16,605 bases of DNA. Source: CBDVBD01 sp965372135 (lineage in GTDB: Bacteria > Electryoneota > RPQS01 > CBDVBD01). The number at the start of each line of letters is the position of its first letter. The first letter of the stretch is position 1. The notes under the pieces are model-generated. The model was not told where the DNA came from and searched no databases. It was given only the letters and a program-made list of their open reading frames with translations. This document shows positions 1-7,415 of the stretch, piece by piece. The stretch spans positions 1 through 16,605 of the forward strand of contig CBDVBD010000064.1 of assembly GCA_965372135.1 (NCBI GenBank), given 5' to 3'. Position numbers and translations under genes: made by a program.

Positions 1-1341
1 CTCCATAAAGGCAATCCGGTGGAAATGACCTTCCTGCCTGCCCAACCCGGTACCGGAATCCGATTCGTCCGTAAAGACCTCGAGAATTCCCCGGAAATCC
101 CTGCCGACATCGACCACGTGGTCGATATTTCCCGCGGCACGGTCATCGGTGTCGATGATATAATCGTACACACCGTAGAACACGTATTGTCCGCTGTCTA
201 TGGCTTAGGCATCGACAACTTAATCATCGAACTGACCGCCAATGAACCGCCGGTGATGGACGGAAGCGCCAAAGCTTTTGTTGACGCTCTGATGGAGTCT
301 CAACCGATAGACCAGGATGTTCCAAAAGAATACCTTCAAGTAGAAGGAACCCTGACCTACCACAATGAGGAGCAAGCCATTGATCTGGTGATCGTTCCGT
401 CCGATGAATTCCGAATCACCTACATGGTGGATTACCAAAATCCCGCGCTGGGCACTCAGTACACCTCCATGTATTCCCTGGAAGAGGAATTCGTAAGCGA
501 ATTCGCTTCCTCCCGGACATTCTGCTTCCTGTCCGAAGTGGAAGTCTTGAAAGAACAAGGACTAATCCAGGGTGGGAATCTGGACAATGCCATCGTCATC
601 GTCGATCGAGACGTGGACCCCGGCGAATTCGATCGCCTGAAGGAATTGTTCGGACTTTCCCATTCGGAAGTCCGGCTGGGCAAAGGAATCCTGGATGACC
701 GCGAACTGAGATTTCCCAACGAGCCGGTTCGGCACAAAGTGGTGGACCTGATCGGAGACCTTGCCTTGCTTGGTATGCCCCTCAAAGGTCACGTATTAGC
801 TGCTCGTGCTGGTCATGCTGCCCATGTGGAATTGGTGCGTATGTTGCGCAAAGTATATGAAAAGAAACAAATTACAAAAAAATACCAGAAAGGCACCACC
901 GAAGGTTTCGTATTCGACAGCCAAGCCATCCAAAAAATTCTGCCCCACCGGTACCCTATGCTCTTGGTGGACCGCATCATCGATCTGGCACCAGCCGAAA
1001 AAGTAGTAGCGATTAAAAACGTCTCCATCAACGAACCTTTCTTCCAGGGGCACTTCCCCGGTCATCCCATCATGCCCGGAGTACTGATCATCGAAGCCAT
1101 GGGGCAAAGCGGCGGTGTGCTGCTGTTGAATTCGGTGGATAACCCCGAAGACAAAGTGGTGTACTTTACCGGATTAGATAAAGTGAAATTCCGCAAACCC
1201 GTCATGCCGGGCGACCAAATCCGATTTACCGTAGAAATGACCATGTTCCGACGGGGCATCTGCAAAATGAAGGGAGTCGCTCACGTGGACGGTAACCTGG
1301 TAGCGGAAGCGGAAATGCAAGCGGTTATTGTAGATCGATAG
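1..1341 (+). CDS. lpxC-fabZ: Bifunctional LpxC-FabZ fusion (5' partial): UDP-3-O-acyl-GlcNAc deacetylase / 3-hydroxyacyl-ACP dehydratase
   Basis: The reading frame is open from base 1 and its first residues (LHKGNPVEMTF) match the interior of the LpxC N-terminal domain, so the true start lies upstream. LpxC performs the committed, zinc-dependent deacetylation in lipid A synthesis in the cytoplasm; FabZ dehydrates 3-hydroxyacyl-ACP in fatty acid synthesis. Counting the GTG at base 19 as residue 1, the LpxC part shows the TVEH motif (base E54, zinc ligand H55), then H239 and D243 (HKVVD) and H266 (AGHAAH), with the same 4- and 23-residue spacings as the zinc and acid residues of characterised LpxC. 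FabZ starts near residue 300 after a short lysine-rich linker, with GHFPGHP (H345) and E359 as the catalytic pair, 14 residues apart as in FabZ. Both active sites look intact. lpxA follows 7 nt after the stop. The fusion is known from the FCB group. Confidence 0.97.
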   Translation, partial: LHKGNPVEMTFLPAQPGTGIRFVRKDLENSPEIPADIDHVVDISRGTVIGVDDIIVHTVEHVLSAVYGLGIDNLIIELTANEPPVMDGSAKAFVDALMESQPIDQDVPKEYLQVEGTLTYHNEEQAIDLVIVPSDEFRITYMVDYQNPALGTQYTSMYSLEEEFVSEFASSRTFCFLSEVEVLKEQGLIQGGNLDNAIVIVDRDVDPGEFDRLKELFGLSHSEVRLGKGILDDRELRFPNEPVRHKVVDLIGDLALLGMPLKGHVLAARAGHAAHVELVRMLRKVYEKKQITKKYQKGTTEGFVFDSQAIQKILPHRYPMLLVDRIIDLAPAEKVVAIKNVSINEPFFQGHFPGHPIMPGVLIIEAMGQSGGVLLLNSVDNPEDKVVYFTGLDKVKFRKPVMPGDQIRFTVEMTMFRRGICKMKGVAHVDGNLVAEAEMQAVIVDR

Positions 1342-1348
1342 GAATGTT

Positions 1349-2122
1349 ATGGTACGCATTCATCCCACTGCCATTGTGGACTCCAAGACACAAATTGACG
1401 ATAGTGTCGAAATCGGTCCCTACTGTTATATCGATGCCAATGTGGAAATCGGCAAAGACGTCTGGGTGGAATCCCATGTCAGAATTGCCGCAGGTGCGCG
1501 GATCGGTCCCGGAGTGCGTATCCACCACGGTGCGGTCGTTGGTACCGTCCCACAAGATTTGAAATTCAACAACGAAGATAGTATCGCGGTAATCGGCGCA
1601 AACACCACCATCCGTGAATACTGTAGTATCAATCGCGGCACCGAAGCGACCGGAGAAACCAGAGTGGGTCAGAATTGTCTGCTTATGATGTATGTACACG
1701 TCGCTCACGACTGTCGGATCGGTGATAATGTCATCTTAGCCAATGCCGTAAACCTGGCTGGACATGTCACTATCGACGACTGCGCAATCATCGGCGGCGT
1801 GGTGCCGGTGCATCAATTCGTACACATCGGCAGCCACTGCATGATCGGCGGTGGGTATCGGGTACCAAAAGATGTTCCCCCGTATATCCTGGCTGCTGGT
1901 GAACCGTTGACCTACGGTGGGTTGAATTCCGTGGGGTTGCGAAGGCGTGGATACACCGCCTCTTCCCTCAATGAATTAAAAAATGCCTACAAGCTAATTT
2001 ATAAATCGAACCTGAACGTCTCCCAGGCGTTGGAAAAAATCCGGGAAGTCGAAGATATCACCCCGGAAGTAGCGTCGGTAATCGAATTCATTGAAAACAG
2101 CGAACGGGGAATTATCGGATAA
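1349..2122 (+). CDS. lpxA: LpxA, acyl-ACP--UDP-N-acetylglucosamine O-acyltransferase
   Basis: This 257-residue cytoplasmic enzyme transfers a 3-hydroxyacyl chain from ACP to UDP-GlcNAc, the step just before LpxC in lipid A synthesis. The N-terminal two thirds is a left-handed beta-helix of hexapeptide repeats (IGPYCYI, IGKDVWV, IGPGVRI, IGDNVIL and similar). H117, H120, H139 and H155 reproduce the spacing of E. coli H122, H125 (catalytic), H144 and H160. G168 falls at the position of E. coli G173, the acyl-chain ruler; a glycine there suggests a longer chain than in the C10-selective Pseudomonas enzyme (inference). The C-terminal helical part (from about residue 195) ends at a normal length. 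The ATG at 1349 is preceded by AGGA at 1340-1343, overlapping the stop of the previous gene, so the two are probably co-translated. An out-of-frame ATG at 1344 is not used. Confidence 0.97.
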   Translation: MVRIHPTAIVDSKTQIDDSVEIGPYCYIDANVEIGKDVWVESHVRIAAGARIGPGVRIHHGAVVGTVPQDLKFNNEDSIAVIGANTTIREYCSINRGTEATGETRVGQNCLLMMYVHVAHDCRIGDNVILANAVNLAGHVTIDDCAIIGGVVPVHQFVHIGSHCMIGGGYRVPKDVPPYILAAGEPLTYGGLNSVGLRRRGYTASSLNELKNAYKLIYKSNLNVSQALEKIREVEDITPEVASVIEFIENSERGIIG

Positions 2123-2128
2123 AATCAC

Positions 2129-2956
2129 GTGAAACCGGGTCGGATAATATTACAGCCCCCCATGGATGGAGCCTTTAACATGGCTGCCGATGAAGCCCTA
2201 ATGGCGACGGCTGTCTTGGAAAACCGGACAATCCTCAGGTTGTTCCAGTGGGAGCCTTGGTCCCTGTCATTAGGGAAAAATCAACCCCTATCCGAAGTGG
2301 ACCTGGAGGAATGCAACAAACGGAGAATAATGGTGGTGCGGAGATTGACCGGTGGACGAGCGGTACTCCATGCCCGTGAATTAACCTACTCAATCGTAAT
2401 ACCAACCCCTAAGGTGGAATCAGGACATCACCACCAGCTTGCACTGACCATCGGACGAGCACTGTGCCACGGTCTCCAGTCCCTGGGAGCTGATGTGGAA
2501 TGGGTGCCTAAAGGGCGGTCGGTAGCTGGGAAACATTCGGAACTGTGCTTCGCCACTGCCACACGAGGTGAGGTCCTGTGGCAGGGTAAAAAAGTGGTCG
2601 GCAGCGCTCAGCGGGTGATGGATAATGCTATACTACAGCACGGCTCGATCCTAATCGATTCTGGACATGAGCAGATTGCCGATCTGTGGAAAGATTCCGA
2701 AAACACATACCGCGATGTGCTGTCATCCCACACCGCAACCTTGCACCAGATCCTGAGACGAGTTCCCGATATCGAATCGGTCACACCGGCAATCGCAGAC
2801 GGATTTAAAACTTACTTTAGCGAGTTGGATGGGGAAGAGGAGTTATCGCATGAAGAGAAACTTGCCATTAAGCAGCGCGCAAATCCGTTTTTCCTGGGTG
2901 GATGGAAAGCGGAAAATGCTGATATGTCTGTTAGCGCTGATCAGCCTGCTGCTTAG
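2129..2956 (+). CDS. Lipoyl/octanoyl transferase of the LplA/LipM family
   Basis: A 275-residue protein of the biotin/lipoate A/B ligase superfamily, which attaches octanoyl or lipoyl groups to lipoyl domains of 2-oxoacid dehydrogenases and GcvH. Visible hallmarks are the N-terminal NMAADEALM segment, RRLTGGRAVLH (residues 71-81), a Cys in SELCF (C140) and GKKVVGSAQ with the conserved lysine at K155, followed by LQHGSILID. A cysteine just before the GxKxxGSAQ block is typical of the ACP-dependent octanoyltransferase LipM rather than ATP-dependent LplA, so LipM is my preferred reading, without certainty. The start is GTG at 2129, 6 nt after the lpxA stop; no strong Shine-Dalgarno sequence is visible, suggesting coupling to lpxA. 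The C-terminal tail, from about residue 240, overlaps the next gene and looks unconserved. Confidence 0.88.
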   Translation: MKPGRIILQPPMDGAFNMAADEALMATAVLENRTILRLFQWEPWSLSLGKNQPLSEVDLEECNKRRIMVVRRLTGGRAVLHARELTYSIVIPTPKVESGHHHQLALTIGRALCHGLQSLGADVEWVPKGRSVAGKHSELCFATATRGEVLWQGKKVVGSAQRVMDNAILQHGSILIDSGHEQIADLWKDSENTYRDVLSSHTATLHQILRRVPDIESVTPAIADGFKTYFSELDGEEELSHEEKLAIKQRANPFFLGGWKAENADMSVSADQPAA

Positions 2957-3623
2957 CCTTTCTCCCGCATCGGCGGAATACGGAATCGGCGTACATGTGG
3001 GCTTGGATATATTCACTATCGACGAAGAACCTGAGCATTTCTTTAATCTCATTAACGACAGCCCGGTAGCAATTTCCAGAGAGGAAATTTCCGATCCCTA
3101 CCACTTTGGCATACATGTGTATATTGATGAAGTGGTTGCTACTCTTATCGATGAACTTGATCTTTCCATGGACTTCTCCGCCAAAGAATATAGCTTTGAA
3201 TTCCAGAACCCTAATTACCAACCGAACGAATCCCAAATCCAGCCGGAAACCGTAAAATATTCCCGTATCAGCGCCACAATTACTATCAAACACTATCTGG
3301 TGAAATTCCCTTCTGCACTAAATACCGTCAGATTATTCGTAGGTGTCGGGTTCGGTCTCCAGATGATTTCGCCGGTGGTCACAAGTCAACTGGTCTACGA
3401 TAACTTGTTCAATAACACTGACCAATTGGACCTGGAAAGTAAAGACGTGATAAAAAAATCGTCCCATGCATCCTTCCTCGGAGTGGCAGGAATACGAATC
3501 AAACCACCAATGCTGCCGGTATCCATCCATGCCGAGGGACGCTACTACACTATGGGAGAATGGGAATACAAACAGCCAAGTAAATTCTATTCTTTATCGG
3601 TAGGATTATCCTACAACATTTAA
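2850..3623 (+). CDS. Secreted, probable outer-membrane beta-barrel protein (unknown function)
   Basis: I do not recognise a named family. From ATG 2850 the product has 257 residues. It begins with a basic region (KRK at residues 20-22), a hydrophobic core (LICLLALISLLLSL) and an SPASA-type cleavage site after about residue 42, so it is exported. The mature part has alternating polar/hydrophobic strands, glycine- and aromatic-rich stretches (FVGVGFGLQM, GVAGIRIKPPM, EGRYYTMGEWEY) and a C-terminal strand FYSLSVGLSYNI ending in a hydrophobic residue, all typical of small outer-membrane beta-barrels. Start choice is uncertain. ATG 2850 has a good Shine-Dalgarno (GAAGAGGAG, 2834-2842, spacing 7) but gives an unusually long signal n-region and a 107-nt overlap with the upstream gene. 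GTG 2898 would give a textbook signal peptide without an evident Shine-Dalgarno; ATG 2916 is also possible. Confidence 0.75.
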   Translation: MKRNLPLSSAQIRFSWVDGKRKMLICLLALISLLLSLSPASAEYGIGVHVGLDIFTIDEEPEHFFNLINDSPVAISREEISDPYHFGIHVYIDEVVATLIDELDLSMDFSAKEYSFEFQNPNYQPNESQIQPETVKYSRISATITIKHYLVKFPSALNTVRLFVGVGFGLQMISPVVTSQLVYDNLFNNTDQLDLESKDVIKKSSHASFLGVAGIRIKPPMLPVSIHAEGRYYTMGEWEYKQPSKFYSLSVGLSYNI

Positions 3624-3627
3624 CTAA

Positions 3628-3695
3628 TCTGCCATTCCTGCTGAGGCAGGAATTCAGAGTAGGTCAGCCCACCAACTGGCGGATGTGATTCTGAC
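3628..3695. repeat. Two consecutive stem-loops in the gap before dxr (possible dispersed palindromic element)
   Basis: The first stem-loop (3634-3653) is ATTCCTGC-TGAG-GCAGGAAT, a perfect 8-bp stem with a 4-nt loop, extendable by TCTG (3628-3631) pairing with CAGA (3655-3658) across a small bulge. The second (3663-3695) has GTCAG (3663-3667) pairing with CTGAC (3691-3695), enclosing CCACC (3669-3673), loop AACT and GGCGG (3678-3682). Neither is followed by a T-tract, so this is not a classical Rho-independent terminator. The shape (ATTCC...GGAAT palindrome plus a second hairpin in an intergenic gap) resembles dispersed REP-like repeats; only one copy is in the window, so repetition cannot be shown here. 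Confidence 0.5.
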
Positions 3696-3721
3696 ATTGG
3701 TCTAAATCTAAATCAATAATC

Positions 3722-4888
3722 GTGAATAATAACCCCAAACGAATTGCCCTGTTAGGATCCACTGGATCCATTGGTCAAAGCACTCTGGAAATCGTCACCG
3801 CATATCCCGATCAGTTTCAAGTGGTGCTGCTCAGTTGCCGGCGTGATGTCGATCAACTGATGCAGCAAGCGGAAACTTTCCGACCGCAATGGGTGTCTGT
3901 AAGCAATAACCATTTGACATCAGACCAAAAGCAGACGCTAAAAAACTGGGGAATTCGGGTTGCTGAAGGTGCCGACGAACTTCGCGGACTCCTAACGGAT
4001 ACAGACTACAACCTGGCAGTCAATGCCATTATCGGCGCTGCCGGGTTGTTGCCCACGCTGGACGTCCTGGAACGGGGTATAGATGTTGCCATCGCCAATA
4101 AGGAAACCCTGGTCATGGCGGGTCGCTTGGTAATGGACAAAGCCCGGGAAAATCAGGCAGCTATCATACCAATCGATTCCGAACACAGTGCCATCTACCA
4201 GTGCCTGCGCGGCGAAAATCCCGGCTCCGTTTCCCGCATCCTGCTTACCGCCTCTGGAGGACCGTTCCGTGAAACCATCGATCTGGACCTGTCGGAAGTG
4301 TCGGTAGAGGAGGTACTTAAGCACCCCATCTGGAAAATGGGGGCGAAGATTACCGTGGACAGTGCCACCATGATGAACAAAGGGCTGGAAGTGATCGAAG
4401 CCCATTTTCTCTTTGACGTGCCCCCCGACGCCATCGACGTGGTAATACACCCCCAATCGATTATCCATTCCATGGTGGAATTCGTGGACGGCTGCATCAA
4501 AGCGCAACTGGGCACGCCGGACATGAAGTTACCCATCCTCTATGCTTTGACCGGTGGGAAACGTATTTCGGCGAACTTGGTGCAAACCGACTTGTGTAAA
4601 CTGGGGAAATTGGAATTCGAAGAACCCGACCATAACCGCTTCCCCTGTTTGAACTTAGCTTATCAAGTATTGGACAAGGGCGGCACCGCACCGGCAGTCC
4701 TGTCCGGTGCCGACGAGGAAGCGGTGGAACTATTTCTTAATGGTAACATTAAATTTACCGGGATCCATCGATTGGTTTCCGGAGTTGTAGAGGAACATGA
4801 CCTCGTGTCCGATCCCAACATTGCCGATATATTAGCAGCCGATCAGTGGGCACGCACCCGTACTAAAGAATTAGGAGAACAGCTATAA
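3722..4888 (+). CDS. dxr: 1-deoxy-D-xylulose 5-phosphate reductoisomerase
   Basis: A cytoplasmic NADPH-dependent enzyme that makes 2-C-methylerythritol 4-phosphate, the committed step of the MEP isoprenoid pathway. At 388 residues it has normal family length. The N-terminal Rossmann motif is LLGSTGSIGQS (residues 10-20). IANKETL (124-130) follows, then the metal ligands D152 and E154 in IDSEHSAIYQ, the flexible-loop region LTASGGPFR (175-183), H201 in HPIWKMG, and N219/K220/E223 in MMNKGLEVIE, with the spacing of the E. coli active site (S186, H209, N227, K228, E231). The loop between E154 and S178 is about 10 residues shorter than in E. coli. The start is GTG at 3722; no clear Shine-Dalgarno precedes it. 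It commonly sits next to rseP in bacteria, as here. Confidence 0.97.
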   Translation: MNNNPKRIALLGSTGSIGQSTLEIVTAYPDQFQVVLLSCRRDVDQLMQQAETFRPQWVSVSNNHLTSDQKQTLKNWGIRVAEGADELRGLLTDTDYNLAVNAIIGAAGLLPTLDVLERGIDVAIANKETLVMAGRLVMDKARENQAAIIPIDSEHSAIYQCLRGENPGSVSRILLTASGGPFRETIDLDLSEVSVEEVLKHPIWKMGAKITVDSATMMNKGLEVIEAHFLFDVPPDAIDVVIHPQSIIHSMVEFVDGCIKAQLGTPDMKLPILYALTGGKRISANLVQTDLCKLGKLEFEEPDHNRFPCLNLAYQVLDKGGTAPAVLSGADEEAVELFLNGNIKFTGIHRLVSGVVEEHDLVSDPNIADILAADQWARTRTKELGEQL

Positions 4889-4921
4889 CCGCCTCATGGG
4901 ATTATTGCTTAATCGGATAAT

Positions 4922-5986
4922 ATGATAGACATCGTCTGGTTTCTTATAGTCGTTGGAGTGATTATCTTCGTGCACGAATTGGGGCATTTCCTTGCCGCCA
5001 AATCCGTTGGCATGAGGGTAGAGAAATTCTCACTCGGCTTTCCACCGAAAATCACGAGCTATCACTATAAGGGAACGGATTACACCCTATCCGCCATCCC
5101 CCTTGGCGGGTACGTTAAAATCTCCGGCATGATAGACGAATCCCTGGACGGCAGCGGCTTAACCGGCGCTCCTTGGGAATTCCAATCCAAAAAAACCTGG
5201 CAAAAAATCTACGTCCTCTGCGCCGGGGTACTGATGAATATCCTGCTGGCGGTCACCCTATTTACAGTGATCACCATGATCAACGGCTTCCCCGAGGAAG
5301 GTCCGGTACTCATCGGTGGCGTTCAGGAAGGCTATCCCGCCGAGGAAGCTGGCTTATTGGCTGGGGATATTATCCTGTCCGTGGACGGAGACCCCGTACC
5401 TACCTGGCTCGAATTCGTCGACCACATCAAAGAGAAAGCCGAGGTGCCGGTAAACCTGACCTGGATTCGTGGCATCGACACTCTTAATGCGTTGGTCACG
5501 CCCACTACTAATGAGTTTGTGGTCGGTGCTGACACCTTACTGCATGGCTACCTGGGCGTCGAATTCCGGCCCACCTATCGCGATGTCGGCTTATTGGAAG
5601 CCATCGAGTGGGGTTGCCTCATTTCCTGGGAAGTTATGCGGGAAACCCTGCGTCTGATTGTCAACCTGTTCCGAGGACAGGCATCCCTAACCGAACTGAC
5701 CGGTCCTATCGGCATCGCCAAATTATCCGGTGAAACCGCCCGAATCGGCATCACCAGCTTCCTGGGCTTTATCGGACTAATCAGCGTCAGTATTGCCCTA
5801 TTGAATATCCTGCCGTTGCCGGTGTTGGATGGTGGTCACATTCTTATCGTAATAGTCGAAGCCATAGTTCGTCGCACCATATCCATCAAAATCAAGCTAA
5901 TTATACAACAGATCGGCTTCGCCATGTTGATTGCCCTGTTGTTGATTGTATCATACCATGATGTCATTCGTGTCTTCTTCGAATAA
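4922..5986 (+). CDS. rseP: RseP-type site-2 intramembrane zinc protease
   Basis: An inner-membrane M50 metalloprotease of the RseP/site-2 protease family. Relatives cleave transmembrane anti-sigma factors and remnant signal peptides. The zinc motif HELGH (residues 18-22) lies at the end of the first transmembrane segment, and the second zinc-binding motif, NILPLPVLDGGH (295-306, with D303), precedes the last helices. A second transmembrane stretch lies at about 97-120 and a C-terminal one at about 330-350. A single PDZ domain spans about 125-195 (GYPAEEAGLLAGDIILSVDG). At 354 residues the protein is shorter than E. coli RseP, which has two PDZ domains; single-PDZ forms are common elsewhere. 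ATG 4922 lies 33 nt after dxr. The 3' end overlaps the following lipoprotein gene by 29 nt. No anti-sigma substrate gene is in the window. Confidence 0.96.
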   Translation: MIDIVWFLIVVGVIIFVHELGHFLAAKSVGMRVEKFSLGFPPKITSYHYKGTDYTLSAIPLGGYVKISGMIDESLDGSGLTGAPWEFQSKKTWQKIYVLCAGVLMNILLAVTLFTVITMINGFPEEGPVLIGGVQEGYPAEEAGLLAGDIILSVDGDPVPTWLEFVDHIKEKAEVPVNLTWIRGIDTLNALVTPTTNEFVVGADTLLHGYLGVEFRPTYRDVGLLEAIEWGCLISWEVMRETLRLIVNLFRGQASLTELTGPIGIAKLSGETARIGITSFLGFIGLISVSIALLNILPLPVLDGGHILIVIVEAIVRRTISIKIKLIIQQIGFAMLIALLLIVSYHDVIRVFFE

Positions 5987-7364
5987 ATACCTATATTTAA
6001 TTCTGCTGTTGAGCGTGGCATTATCCGGTTGCAGCCATTGGGTACGAAAACCGCTGGAGCCGGAACCGAAAATATACGACCAACAGGCGATGGAGCTGTT
6101 TGTTGAAGCCACCATTGCGGAAGAATTAGAAGATTACTACCGCGCGGTGGTGCTCTATCAGGAAGCCCTGCGCCATGACTCCACATCCCCCACTATCCAT
6201 CTTACTTTGGCGAGCTTGCATCAGCATCTGGGGCAGTTGGAAGCTACTCTCCAGCACTTGAAAACTGCCGCTGACCTATCCCCCGAAGACAATCGAATCA
6301 TGGAGTGGATCGTCGAACTCCTGGGTGATCAAGAGCGATGGAGCGACCAGAGTCCCTACATTAATCGACTGTTGAAATTGGATCCTGATAATATCACATA
6401 TAATCTCCAATTAGCTAACATACATCTGCAAGCCGGTGAGCGTAAAACCGCCAGGCGCATTTTCCGCCGGGTAATCAAACTGGCTGATGATAACAAAGAT
6501 GCCTTGATTAGACTTGGGGTGGTGTTGATTTATAACGATGAGCCCGAGCTGGCGGAACGATGTTACCGGAGAGCGGTGGAAATCGATCCGGTGGACGACC
6601 GTGCCTATTTCACTCTGGGACAAATATATCTAATCCTGGAACGTGAACGCGACGCCGTCAAACATTTCGAGATGGCAATTGCGGTGAACGACACTATAGT
6701 TCGTTATTGGACAACACTGGCTTACCTTGAATTCGATGCCAGACGATACCAACAGTCGGAGGACATTCTTCGACGTGCCCTGACCGCTCTCCCGGATCAT
6801 CCTCCGTTATTTAACCTGTTGGGATCCGTTCTGGAGCGCCAGGAACGTTACCAGGAAGCGCTGGACGTCCTGTATCGATCATTGACGATAGATTCCACAT
6901 CCATTACGCCTTATATTACCATCGGCTTCGTATACGACGAGACCGATCGCTTCGACCAGGCGGAATCCACCTATCAAGACGCTCTAAAAATCGATTCCGA
7001 AAATCCGACCGTATTAAACAACTATGCTTATTTGTTGGCAGTGCGGGGAATTCGACTGGATGAAGCGCTTACCATGTCGAATAGGGTCATGGAGATCGAT
7101 CCGGAGAATTCGTCCTATCTTGACACCATCGGCTGGATATATTTTAAACTGGGGAATCCTGCCCCGGCGTTGGAATACCTCCTAACAGCCATGGAAATTG
7201 CCGAAGAAGAAAACGCCGAGCTTTTCGACCACATCGGAGATGTATATCTTGAGCTGGATGAATACAAAAAAGCGCAGGAATATTGGAAACGTGCCTTGGA
7301 TATCGAACCGGACAACGAGATTATTAAAAGCAAATTGGATCAAACCATAATTATCCATTACTAA
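5958..7364 (+). CDS. TPR-repeat lipoprotein
   Basis: A 468-residue predicted lipoprotein (from ATG 5958) made almost wholly of tetratricopeptide repeats. The N-terminus has a hydrophobic signal (YLYLILLLSVALSGC) with lipobox LSGC and lipidated Cys at residue 25. Repeats run from about residue 40 to the C-terminus, with typical W/Y-G-A-Y-F-A-P spacing (for example AERCYRRAVEIDPVDDRAYF, LDTIGWIYFKLGNPAPALEY, HIGDVYLELDEYKKAQEYW); I estimate 10-12 units. TPR lipoproteins act as scaffolds in outer-membrane or periplasmic complexes; the partner cannot be named from sequence. The start overlaps rseP by 29 nt, implying translational coupling. ATG 5961 or an upstream TTG at 5946 are alternatives that do not change the lipobox. 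The next gene is also a lipoprotein, so the two may function together. Confidence 0.88.
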   Translation: MMSFVSSSNKYLYLILLLSVALSGCSHWVRKPLEPEPKIYDQQAMELFVEATIAEELEDYYRAVVLYQEALRHDSTSPTIHLTLASLHQHLGQLEATLQHLKTAADLSPEDNRIMEWIVELLGDQERWSDQSPYINRLLKLDPDNITYNLQLANIHLQAGERKTARRIFRRVIKLADDNKDALIRLGVVLIYNDEPELAERCYRRAVEIDPVDDRAYFTLGQIYLILERERDAVKHFEMAIAVNDTIVRYWTTLAYLEFDARRYQQSEDILRRALTALPDHPPLFNLLGSVLERQERYQEALDVLYRSLTIDSTSITPYITIGFVYDETDRFDQAESTYQDALKIDSENPTVLNNYAYLLAVRGIRLDEALTMSNRVMEIDPENSSYLDTIGWIYFKLGNPAPALEYLLTAMEIAEEENAELFDHIGDVYLELDEYKKAQEYWKRALDIEPDNEIIKSKLDQTIIIHY

Positions 7365-7415
7365 TGTTAATACTATTCAGGGTATTCCAACTCTGTTGTT
7401 AAGTTCTTAATTAAT

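Noticed and set aside
220..1359. Several long antisense and alternate-frame ORFs over lpxC-fabZ
   Set aside because: They lie opposite a gene with clear family motifs in both domains and show no recognisable protein features.
3757..3771. Palindrome GGATCCACTGGATCC at the 5' end of dxr
   Set aside because: It follows from the codons of the conserved NADPH-binding GSTGS motif, so it needs no separate explanation.
7365..7415. Possible terminator or promoter in the 51-nt gap (AATAC...GTATT)
   Set aside because: The stem is only 5 bp with an 8-nt loop and no T-tract, and no convincing promoter boxes are visible.
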